A program made the position numbers and the translations under genes. DNA of 6,108 nt from DATJUF01 sp035524095. Its GTDB lineage: Bacteria; Desulfobacterota; Binatia; Binatales; Binataceae. Positions 1 through 5,311 of this stretch are shown here, one piece after another. The notes under the pieces were generated by a model, which was not told the DNA's origin, searched no databases, and worked only from the letters and a program-made list of their open reading frames with translations. Location: NCBI GenBank assembly GCA_035524095.1, contig DATKPK010000032.1, positions 1 to 6,108 of the forward strand, given 5' to 3'. How positions within the stretch are numbered: position 1 is the stretch's first letter; every line of letters begins with the position of its first letter.

Positions 1-202
1 TGAACTATATCTCTCTCTGTTTGGCCTTTGTAAGTGCAGCTTTAGTAGCGACTGAGCATAAGCGGCCATGGGGATCGGCTCGCCTTTCGCGCTCTCGAGA
101 CGATTTCCCAATCGACTTCATGATGGTTATAGTCTGGTGAAGTGGTAATCGACTCTACGACCGTTTTCGCTTGATTAGGCCGACTGGTACGGTGTGAAAC
201 AT

Positions 203-1435
203 ATGGCTAAGACCTCAAAAAATATCCTCGACGAAGCCCGCGCCTCGATTAAGCCAATCGACGCAGACGAAGCTCGCAAAATGCTCGATAAGCCTGGCAC
301 CACGCTCATCGACGTGCGTGAAAGCGACGAATGGCGCCAAGGTCACATTCCGCAGGCTGTCTTCATTCCGCGCGGCTTCCTCGAATTGCGTATCGAGGAA
401 AAGGTCCCCGATCACAAGGCCCCGATTATCCTCCAATGCGCCTCCGGCACCCGCTCGCTCCTTGCCGCTCGCACCTTGCATGAGCTGGGCTACGAGAATC
501 TTTATAATCTCACCGGCGGCTTTAACAGCTGGAAGGATCGCGGCCTCCCTTGGACCGCCGAACGCACCTTCACCACTGAGGAACTCAACCGCTATTCACG
601 CCATTTCGTAATTCCGGAGGTCGGTGAAAAGGGCCAGGCCAAGCTGCTCGATTCCAAGGTTCTCATACTTGGCACGGGCGCCCTCGGCTCCCCCGTTTCG
701 CTCTATCTGGCAGCGGCTGGGGTCGGCACTCTAGGCCTCGTCGATTTTGACGTGGTCGACGCCTCCAATCTCCAACGCCAGATCATCCACACCACCGACC
801 GCGTCGGGATGCTCAAAACCGAGTCCGCGCAAAAGGCCATCAATGCCCTCAATCCTGGCATCAAGGTCATCCGCCACGACGTCCGTCTGAGCTCTGAAAA
901 TGTGATGGACATCGTCAAGGATTACGACGTGGTGGTGAATTGCGGCGACAACTTCCCCACCCGTTACCTGATTAACGACGCCTGCGTCTTCCTGAAGAAG
1001 CCGCTCGTTGATGGCGCGATCTTCCGCTTTGAGGGCAACGCCACTGTCTTCCATCCCGCCGCCGGCGGCCCTTGCTATCGATGCCTCTATCCGGAGCCTG
1101 CACCACCCGACATGGCGCCCTCTTGCGCGGAGGCTGGCGTGCTCGGTGCGCTCCCCGGCGTGATTGGCTCTATCGAAGCGCTCGAGGCGATCAAAATCAT
1201 CGTCGGCGCGGGCAAACCGCTCGTCGGCAAGATGGTCTATTTCGACACGCTCTCCAGCGACTACGTACGGATGCTGAAAATCCGCCGCAACCCGGAATGC
1301 CCGGTATGTAGTGACCATCCGACCCAGACTGGCCTGATCGATTACGAAGCTTTCTGCGGTCTTGGTCCCGCTCCCACCAACGGGACAGCCAATAGCCACG
1401 CCAACAGCGAGGTCTCGGCGGCCGCGGGACGCTAA
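203..1435 (+). CDS. moeB: Rhodanese-MoeB/ThiF fusion: sulfur-carrier adenylyltransferase/sulfurtransferase
   Basis: Predicted cytoplasmic E1-like enzyme that adenylates the C terminus of a ubiquitin-like sulfur carrier (MoaD, ThiS or similar) using ATP; the rhodanese domain would supply persulfide sulfur. Numbering is from the ATG at 203 (410 aa). Residues about 15-118 are a rhodanese domain with the IDVRE motif and an active-site loop CASGTRS (Cys79). Residues about 125-370 are the MoeB/ThiF domain: start motif RYSRH, nucleotide-binding GTGALG (157-162), acidic DFDVVD, NLQRQ (Arg192), Lys205, CGDN (Asp249), zinc-binding CYRC and CPVC pairs (Cys291/294/366/369), and SCAEAGVLG, whose Cys308 aligns with the catalytic cysteine of Uba4/MOCS3. 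About 40 residues of low-complexity tail follow. The frame also opens at GTG 194, but ATG 203 (MAKTSK) looks more natural; neither has a strong Shine-Dalgarno. The domain order is the reverse of Uba4, MOCS3 and MoeZ, where rhodanese is C-terminal. Family certain; the carrier partner (molybdopterin, thiamine, cysteine or thiolated tRNA) cannot be told because no carrier gene lies in the window. Confidence 0.93.
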   Translation: MAKTSKNILDEARASIKPIDADEARKMLDKPGTTLIDVRESDEWRQGHIPQAVFIPRGFLELRIEEKVPDHKAPIILQCASGTRSLLAARTLHELGYENLYNLTGGFNSWKDRGLPWTAERTFTTEELNRYSRHFVIPEVGEKGQAKLLDSKVLILGTGALGSPVSLYLAAAGVGTLGLVDFDVVDASNLQRQIIHTTDRVGMLKTESAQKAINALNPGIKVIRHDVRLSSENVMDIVKDYDVVVNCGDNFPTRYLINDACVFLKKPLVDGAIFRFEGNATVFHPAAGGPCYRCLYPEPAPPDMAPSCAEAGVLGALPGVIGSIEALEAIKIIVGAGKPLVGKMVYFDTLSSDYVRMLKIRRNPECPVCSDHPTQTGLIDYEAFCGLGPAPTNGTANSHANSEVSAAAGR

Positions 1436-1467
1436 CTCCCCTTAAGCGCGCCAAGCTGATACAACGG

Positions 1468-1498
1468 CGGCGGATGCAATGAAGTGCGTCCGCCGTTT
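1468..1498 (+). terminator. Intrinsic-terminator-like hairpin after the MoeB-like gene
   Basis: An 11-bp stem, CGGCGGATGCA (1468-1478) against TGCGTCCGCCG (1485-1495), closes a 6-nt loop. One position is a U-G wobble and all others are Watson-Crick. TTT follows directly, then GCATTT. It begins 33 nt after the MoeB-like stop and ends 9 nt before the AGGAGG of the phosphatase gene. It fits a Rho-independent terminator, possibly leaky because the T-tract is short and interrupted; an attenuator or an mRNA-stability hairpin between cistrons is also possible. Confidence 0.6.
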
Positions 1499-1504
1499 GC
1501 ATTT

Positions 1505-1510
1505 AGGAGG
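1505..1510 (+). promoter_or_regulatory. Shine-Dalgarno AGGAGG for the histidine phosphatase
   Basis: A perfect AGGAGG lies 14 nt before the ATG at 1525, longer than the usual 5-9 nt. A GGA at 1516-1518 is closer but weaker. The site supports translation starting at 1525 rather than further inside the frame. Confidence 0.55.
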
Positions 1511-1524
1511 CACGCGGAATCATC

Positions 1525-2241
1525 ATGGCCTTGGGACCATTCTACGTGGCGCAAAAATTGACCGAGACCGGAACCGTTCGCGGCATTGCTCTTCTGATGC
1601 GTCATGGCGAGACCCAATGGAATCGCGAGGGCCGCGTGATGGGCCGCCATCCTGTCGAGCTTAGTCCCGAAGGCCGCGCGCAAGTCGAGGCTACCGCCCG
1701 CTTTGCTCAGGTCATCAAGCCCGACCTGATCGTTTCCAGCCCGCTTGTCCGAGCCCGTCAGTCAGCCGAAATCCTCTCGGAAGGAATGGGCGGTATCGAC
1801 ATCATCGAGGACGCCGACCTCGCCGAAGTCCTCTACGGTAGCTGGGAAGGACTGACCTACCACGACCTGATCGAGGACGAGCATTACCTACGCTATCGCA
1901 AGGCTCCGCATGAGATGCCGACTCCGGGCGGCGAGACCATCAGCGAGGTCCAGTCGCGCGGCGTCGCCGCAGTGATGCGCGCGGTTGCCGCTAATCATGG
2001 GCGGCGCGTCCTATTCGTCTCCCATGGCGATATCATCCGCACCGTCCTGTGCCATTTCATGACGATGGAAATCAGGCACTATCATCGTATCCGCGTCGAC
2101 AACGCGACGCTCTCGGCCATTCAGATCGCCGGCGATTTCGCTGAAGTGAAGTTCATGAATCTGATGCCTGACCCAGGCCGTGCTTTTGTCGCTCCTTTTT
2201 CCACGGCCAAGCCCGCCACTAAATCCAGCCTGCAGCCGTAG
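1525..2241 (+). CDS. Histidine phosphatase family protein (phosphoglycerate mutase-like, branch 1)
   Basis: Predicted soluble phosphatase or mutase of 238 aa acting through a phosphohistidine intermediate. LLMRHGET holds the catalytic RHG (Arg26, His27, Gly28), followed by the family pattern QWN. SSPLVRARQSAE provides the second phosphate-binding arginine (Arg76), LAEVLYGSWEG the acidic residue expected as proton donor (Glu101), and VLFVSHGDIIR the second catalytic histidine (His167). PGGE at 134-137 is also typical. The core and length fit GpmB/CobC/Ais-like members; the substrate cannot be read from sequence, and these enzymes range from phosphosugars to cofactor precursors such as alpha-ribazole phosphate. 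About 20 residues before the beta strand leading to RHG are longer than usual; a TTG at 1558 is an alternative start. It follows the MoeB-like gene on the same strand after 89 nt containing a hairpin, so co-transcription is uncertain, and it ends 3 nt from the convergent VWA gene. No signal peptide is seen. Confidence 0.92.
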   Translation: MALGPFYVAQKLTETGTVRGIALLMRHGETQWNREGRVMGRHPVELSPEGRAQVEATARFAQVIKPDLIVSSPLVRARQSAEILSEGMGGIDIIEDADLAEVLYGSWEGLTYHDLIEDEHYLRYRKAPHEMPTPGGETISEVQSRGVAAVMRAVAANHGRRVLFVSHGDIIRTVLCHFMTMEIRHYHRIRVDNATLSAIQIAGDFAEVKFMNLMPDPGRAFVAPFSTAKPATKSSLQP

Positions 2242-2244
2242 GTC

Positions 2245-3453
2245 TCAGGGACTTCCAGACCCGTCTTCGTCCGCCGACGCCGATTCTGTCGTTCCGATCT
2301 CAACGCCTTTGCGCGTCCTTACACGCGCGTCAGGCCGCGTTGGAACGTCGACATGCAAATTGTGATAACCGCCGCGCGAGGCGTCCGGCGCAACAAATCC
2401 TATCGTGTATTGTTGCCGCAGCTCATGGCTGATTTCTTCGCAGGCCGCGCGCAGCGCTGCGCCGTCACCGACTTCATGCATCAGGAAGGTCTTGCCGCCG
2501 CTCTCGCTGGAGAGCATCTCCAAGGTTGCAGCATCTACTTGATCCGAATCGTCGCCGATCGCGAACGGCCCGATTTGCATTATCGGCGCGCTCGACTGAT
2601 TGGGATCGCCAATTCCGATGTCGTAGACGAGCACACCCATCCGCCGCGCCTGCGCTCCTACTTCGTCGAGCGTGGCCTGGCTCGTGTTATCCATGCCATC
2701 GGTAATCACAACGAGTGCCTTCTTGTCCCAGCGACCATGCCGCACCATCAGCAGCCCCTGGATCACCGAATCATACAGAGAGGTCTGCCCGTAGGCGTGT
2801 AACAGTTCCAGCCGATTCAGCACCAGTTCGTGATTAGTCGTGAACTCCTGCAAGACGAATGGCCGGCTTGAGAAGGCAATCAGGAAAACGTCATCCTTCT
2901 CGTTCAGATTCTGGATTAGTTCGCTAATCGCGGCCTCTGCCTGGGGTAGCTTCGGCTCCATGCTGCCCGACGTGTCAACTAAAATCCCCATCGATACCGG
3001 CGTATTCGAATCCTGCCGGAAAAATTGGATGTCGCGCTGCATCCCATCGACGTAGAGCTTGAAGTCGCTCTTTTGCAACCCATTGATATAGTGCCCGTCT
3101 TGATCGGTTACCGTTACCGTGGTCTGGGCGTAGCCCTGCTGATTGCGAATTTGATTCGATGGAATCGTCTCGAGGGCGCCGGTCTGCGGGGCCTGTTCTG
3201 GTATCGCGCGCTGTGGCAGCGTTGCTACGGATCCCGTTTGTGGCGCAGGTACGCGTGGCATGACCAGTACGCCGCCGCCCTGTGACTGGTTCAGCGGATG
3301 CGACGGGATCTCGACGAATCCACCCTGCTGCGCTGCTGCTAATCCGGCCCAACTGGCGACCAGCACCACGGCCAAAATAGCTGAGGCGCATAGCCCCATT
3401 CGCTTTCCTTTTGCATTCATTGGCATCTGCGAGGCTTTCCGCCTTATTTCCAC
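2245..3453 (-). CDS. Secreted VWA domain protein (VWFA-related Acidobacterial-type)
   Basis: Predicted exported metal-dependent adhesion or scaffold protein of 402 aa; no enzymatic role is implied. The N terminus is basic (KGKR) and followed by a hydrophobic core (about residues 21-38) ending LAAAQQ, a classic signal peptide with probable cleavage near residue 41. Residues 42-105 are a Pro/Gln/Gly-rich linker carrying an 11-residue motif twice (APQTGSVATLP at 70, APQTGALETIP at 88). Residues about 110-147 match the short strand-rich segment (TVTVTDQDGHYINGL, then DFKLYVDG) that precedes VWA in this family. The VWA domain (about 153-350) has a full MIDAS: DTSGS (Asp160, Ser162, Ser164), Thr224 and Asp252. 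The end (YTIGFVAP ... VRTRKGVEI) is also family-typical, then a short acidic tail. The GTG at 3453 is used because AGGCGG lies 8 nt upstream; ATGs at 3426 or 3420 would give a more compact signal peptide. No lipobox, TPR or membrane anchor is visible. Family confident, ligand unknown. Confidence 0.9.
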   Translation of the reverse strand: MEIRRKASQMPMNAKGKRMGLCASAILAVVLVASWAGLAAAQQGGFVEIPSHPLNQSQGGGVLVMPRVPAPQTGSVATLPQRAIPEQAPQTGALETIPSNQIRNQQGYAQTTVTVTDQDGHYINGLQKSDFKLYVDGMQRDIQFFRQDSNTPVSMGILVDTSGSMEPKLPQAEAAISELIQNLNEKDDVFLIAFSSRPFVLQEFTTNHELVLNRLELLHAYGQTSLYDSVIQGLLMVRHGRWDKKALVVITDGMDNTSQATLDEVGAQARRMGVLVYDIGIGDPNQSSAPIMQIGPFAIGDDSDQVDAATLEMLSSESGGKTFLMHEVGDGAALRAACEEISHELRQQYTIGFVAPDASRGGYHNLHVDVPTRPDARVRTRKGVEIGTTESASADEDGSGSP

Positions 3454-3461
3454 TGGACGTG

Positions 3462-3467
3462 CCGCCT
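3462..3467 (-). promoter_or_regulatory. Candidate Shine-Dalgarno AGGCGG for the VWA gene
   Basis: On the minus strand this reads AGGCGG, one mismatch from AGGAGG, 8 nt before the GTG at 3453. It is the reason for choosing that start; the ATGs at 3426 and 3420 have no site at good spacing. Confidence 0.4.
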
Positions 3468-3557
3468 GTTGATCTTCCTATTTGTTAGACGTACGAGCAA
3501 GCGGCGCTTTTCATGGAGAAACAGATCGCAAGACCGCTTATCACTGGCCTCGGATCT

Positions 3558-3665
3558 CTAAGCTTCGACGCTCGACAAGCGAATCGATACGGCTGCTTCG
3601 AAGTCTCTTTCGCGGACGACTTCACAAAGTTCGGCCATTTTCAGCGGCACGCCCTTGCAGGCCAT
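3558..3665 (-). CDS. Candidate small ORF, 35 aa, unknown function
   Basis: I do not recognise this product. The 35-residue peptide begins MACKGVPLKMAELCEVV and ends RLSSVEA, with two cysteines (Cys3, Cys14) and a charged central part (VRERDFEAA) that could form an amphipathic helix. Support: a purine-rich stretch before the ATG on the minus strand (AGGAGAGGACAGGTGT, containing GAGGA 7 nt from the start), and codons mostly ending in C or G like the neighbouring genes. An in-frame ATG at 3692 would give 44 residues and add a Cys-Met-Ala-Cys motif. It points the same way as the VWA gene and ends 104 nt before that gene's GTG, so it could be a leader peptide or small partner, or simply chance. 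No homology evidence is available to me. Confidence 0.3.
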   Translation of the reverse strand: MACKGVPLKMAELCEVVRERDFEAAVSIRLSSVEA

Positions 3666-3721
3666 ACACCTGTCCTCTCCTAATCCTCCCATCACTTGCG
3701 CTAATAGAGAACCAGTCCGTA

Positions 3722-3742
3722 CTCGCGAGGTCATCCGCGAGG
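3722..3742. repeat. Short inverted and direct repeat upstream of the serine hydrolase
   Basis: CTCGCG (3722-3727) and CGCGAG (3736-3741) form a 6-bp inverted repeat with an 8-nt spacer. The same stretch holds CGCGAGG twice, 12 bp apart (3724-3730 and 3736-3742), and CTCGCGAG at 3722-3729 is itself a palindrome. It lies about 70 nt before the serine hydrolase start and could be an operator or a leader hairpin; short GC-rich repeats also arise by chance. Confidence 0.25.
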
Positions 3743-3798
3743 GAATCTGCGAATCGAGTGGTACAGATTGCCCGCGAGCATCGGGCTTAATCATTCTC

Positions 3799-3804
3799 AA
3801 GGAG
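3799..3804 (+). promoter_or_regulatory. Shine-Dalgarno AAGGAG fixing the serine hydrolase start
   Basis: AAGGAG lies 8 nt before the ATG at 3813, an ideal distance. The frame is open from a TTG at 3768, but that codon has no such site and the extra 15 residues are unlike the family, so translation is placed at 3813. Confidence 0.8.
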
Positions 3805-3812
3805 TTTCGATC

Positions 3813-4985
3813 ATGCCCTCAAATGTTCCGATTCAAGGAGAATGCGATCCGCGCTTTGCGCGCGTTCGCGAGGTCTTCGCCGATAACTTCGATCGTCGGG
3901 GTGAGGTCGGCGCCGCCGTCGCGGTCACCGTTGACGGCCGCCCGGTCATCGATCTCTGGGGCGGTTATGCCGACGCTGCCCGCACTCATCCGTGGCAACG
4001 CGATACCCTCGTCAACGTTTATTCCACAACGAAGGGTCTATGCGCTTTATGCGCCCATCGGCTCGCCGATCAGGGCAAGCTCGATTTCGAGGCGCCGGTC
4101 GCCAAGTATTGGCCGGAGTTCGCCGCCGCTGGCAAGAGCAACATTCCCGTTAAGTATCTGCTCAATCACAAAGCCGGAATGGCGGCGATTCGCGCTCCGC
4201 TCAAGCATGACGACCTCTTCAGTTGGGAGAAAGTGACTACCGAACTCGCTCGTCAGGAGCCATGGTGGGAGCCGGGCACTAAACATGGCTATCACGCGAT
4301 CACCTTCGGATGGCTGGTCGGTGAAGTCGTCCGCCGCATCTCGGGCAAGAGTCTCGGTACCTATTTCCGCGAGGAGATTGCGGGCCCACTCGGGGCCGAC
4401 GCCTATATCGGACTCCCCGCCGCCCTCGATGGGCGCGTCACCGACATCATCATGGCGCCAGCACCAAAGCCCGGCGAGCATGACGCGCTGCTCGACCTTC
4501 TAAAAGATCCCGCCTCGGTGAGCGCTCATGCCATCGCCAATCCGCCGACGATGCTCGCGCCGACCACGATCAATTCACGCGCCTGGCGCGGCGCCGAAAT
4601 CCCGGGCGCTAATGGCCATAGCACCGCGCGCGCCCTAGCCCGCATCTATGGCGCCGTTTCCCGCGGCGGTGAAGTCGACGGTATCAAACTTTTTTCGCCT
4701 GCTGCCTTGCCGCGCGCTTACACTGAACAGTCCAAGGGTTTCGATGAGGTCTTGCGCTTCACGACTCGTTTCGGCCTCGGCTTTATGCTTTCCCTGCCAG
4801 GCATCCAGTATGGCCCCAATCCGCATGGATTTGGTCATCCTGGTGCCGGCGGCTCACTTGGTTTCGCCGATCCTGACACCCGCGTCGGGTTCGGCTATGT
4901 GATGAATCAGATGGGCCCGGCCACTTCCGTCCTGCTCGACCCGCGATGTGCCGCGTTGATCGACGCGGTTTTCGCCTCTCTCTGA
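3813..4985 (+). CDS. Serine hydrolase, beta-lactamase family (EstB-like carboxylesterase)
   Basis: Predicted serine esterase/hydrolase of 390 aa with the class C beta-lactamase/penicillin-binding-protein fold; no signal peptide is seen, so probably cytoplasmic. Residues 28-60 give the first strands and WGGYAD motif. VYSTTKG holds the catalytic SxxK (Ser71, Lys74). YLLNHKAGM follows at about 115. GYHAITFGWLVGEVVRRISGKSLG (about 159-182) supplies the catalytic tyrosine Tyr160; the usual YxN is YHA here, as in EstB-type esterases. GHPGAGGSLGFADP (341-354) takes the place of the KTG box with HxG (His342, Gly344). The length fits single-domain esterases. Esterase activity on short acyl esters is likelier than beta-lactam resistance, but the substrate is inferred. 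It stands alone: divergent from the VWA gene upstream and followed 17 nt later by a strong hairpin, so it is probably monocistronic. C-ending codons dominate, as in the neighbours. Confidence 0.92.
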   Translation: MPSNVPIQGECDPRFARVREVFADNFDRRGEVGAAVAVTVDGRPVIDLWGGYADAARTHPWQRDTLVNVYSTTKGLCALCAHRLADQGKLDFEAPVAKYWPEFAAAGKSNIPVKYLLNHKAGMAAIRAPLKHDDLFSWEKVTTELARQEPWWEPGTKHGYHAITFGWLVGEVVRRISGKSLGTYFREEIAGPLGADAYIGLPAALDGRVTDIIMAPAPKPGEHDALLDLLKDPASVSAHAIANPPTMLAPTTINSRAWRGAEIPGANGHSTARALARIYGAVSRGGEVDGIKLFSPAALPRAYTEQSKGFDEVLRFTTRFGLGFMLSLPGIQYGPNPHGFGHPGAGGSLGFADPDTRVGFGYVMNQMGPATSVLLDPRCAALIDAVFASL

Positions 4986-5002
4986 TTTCTCCACACCATG
5001 CA

Positions 5003-5034
5003 AATGGGGCGAGGCTTTACCTCCTCGCCCCATT
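5003..5034 (+). terminator. Rho-independent-type terminator after the serine hydrolase
   Basis: AATGGGGCGAGG (5003-5014) and CCTCGCCCCATT (5023-5034) form a perfect 12-bp stem with an 8-nt loop, 17 nt after the serine hydrolase stop. The following sequence is T/C-rich (ACTCATTCTCATT) rather than a clean T run. The A/T flanks of the stem make it symmetrical, but with no minus-strand gene reading into it, a role for the + strand transcript is most likely. Confidence 0.78.
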
Positions 5035-5052
5035 ACTCATTCTCATTACTCA
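5031..5052. repeat. Direct repeat CATTACTCA x2
   Basis: Two exact copies of CATTACTCA at 5031-5039 and 5044-5052, 13 bp apart, the first overlapping the right arm of the terminator. Probably a small local duplication; no function is suggested. Confidence 0.4.
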
Positions 5053-5149
5053 GTGAACTTGTACATCCCGATATTCACTTGACACATACTCACCATCGCA
5101 TCGCAAATTTGTATCATCTATTTCACGACATCTTCCCGAGTGAGAAGTT

Positions 5150-5174
5150 AGCGCGTTTCTGAGACACACGCGCT
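5150..5174. repeat. 7-bp inverted repeat upstream of the beta-helix gene
   Basis: AGCGCGT (5150-5156) and ACGCGCT (5168-5174) are exact reverse complements separated by 11 nt, centred about 70 nt before the -35 box of the beta-helix promoter. It could bind a dimeric regulator; no family is recognisable from the arms. Confidence 0.3.
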
Positions 5175-5231
5175 TGTTATGCACAGGTTGAGAGCGCCTG
5201 GTTATATCTGCTTGTTTAGAGATCGCTGCTC

Positions 5232-5258
5232 TTGACATTGCTTGCCTTGAGCTATATT
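5232..5258 (+). promoter_or_regulatory. Sigma70-type promoter for the beta-helix gene
   Basis: TTGACA (5232-5237) matches the -35 consensus exactly and TATATT (5253-5258) matches five of six -10 positions, with a spacer of 15 nt, slightly short. Transcription would begin near 5265, leaving about 47 nt of leader that carries the Shine-Dalgarno. It is the best promoter match in the window. Confidence 0.6.
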
Positions 5259-5296
5259 CGAGAGCGTGGGCGATATTCGTCCCATTTGCGGGGGGC

Positions 5297-5307
5297 AGGA
5301 GGAGGAG
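5297..5307 (+). promoter_or_regulatory. Shine-Dalgarno AGGAGGAGGAG for the beta-helix gene
   Basis: An extended run of AGG units ends 4 nt before the ATG at 5312, and its central AGGAGG (5300-5305) is 6 nt away. This settles the start at 5312 over the in-frame ATG at 5339, and suggests efficient translation. Confidence 0.8.
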
Positions 5308-5311
5308 TGGA

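Larger units (their letters stand above)
3454..3812. other. Intergenic region between the divergent VWA and serine hydrolase genes
   Basis: These 359 nt lie upstream of two outward-facing genes, so they should hold both promoters, but I find no convincing -35/-10 pair on either strand. They contain the 35-codon minus-strand candidate ORF (3558-3665) with purine-rich sequence before it, and a small inverted/direct repeat around 3722-3742. A 102-codon plus-strand frame at 3482-3790 starts at TTG, is rich in Arg and Ser, and has no recognisable features; I treat it as chance. Confidence 0.6.
4986..5311. other. Intergenic spacer with terminator, repeats and promoter
   Basis: These 326 nt are AT-richer than the genes to the left. 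In order they hold a terminator hairpin (5003-5034), a 9-bp direct repeat CATTACTCA (5031-5039 and 5044-5052), a 7-bp inverted repeat (5150-5174), a sigma70-like promoter (5232-5258) and a very strong Shine-Dalgarno (5297-5307). No coding frame in it looks real; a long minus-strand frame at 5050-5490 overlaps the start of the beta-helix gene and has no recognisable domain. Confidence 0.7.

Noticed and set aside
128..133. TATAGT as a -10 box for the MoeB-like gene
   Set aside because: It resembles a -10 hexamer, but no acceptable -35 lies 15-19 nt upstream, so the promoter is not supported.
731..1399. Long minus-strand frame opposite the MoeB-like gene (222 codons)
   Set aside because: It is the antisense of a gene with complete catalytic motifs, is rich in His/Asp/Val as antisense GC-rich frames are, and has no recognisable domain.
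2353..2802. Plus-strand frame of 149 codons opposite the VWA gene
   Set aside because: It lies antisense to the VWA domain, whose MIDAS residues are all intact; the product has no motif and no Shine-Dalgarno.
3482..3790. Plus-strand frame of 102 codons in the divergent region
   Set aside because: TTG start with no ribosome binding site, Arg/Ser-rich composition and no domain; it also runs into the leader of the serine hydrolase.
5079..5107. Second TTGACA (5079-5084) as another promoter
   Set aside because: The -35 match is exact, but at 16-18 nt downstream the sequence (around CGCAAA) does not resemble a -10 box.
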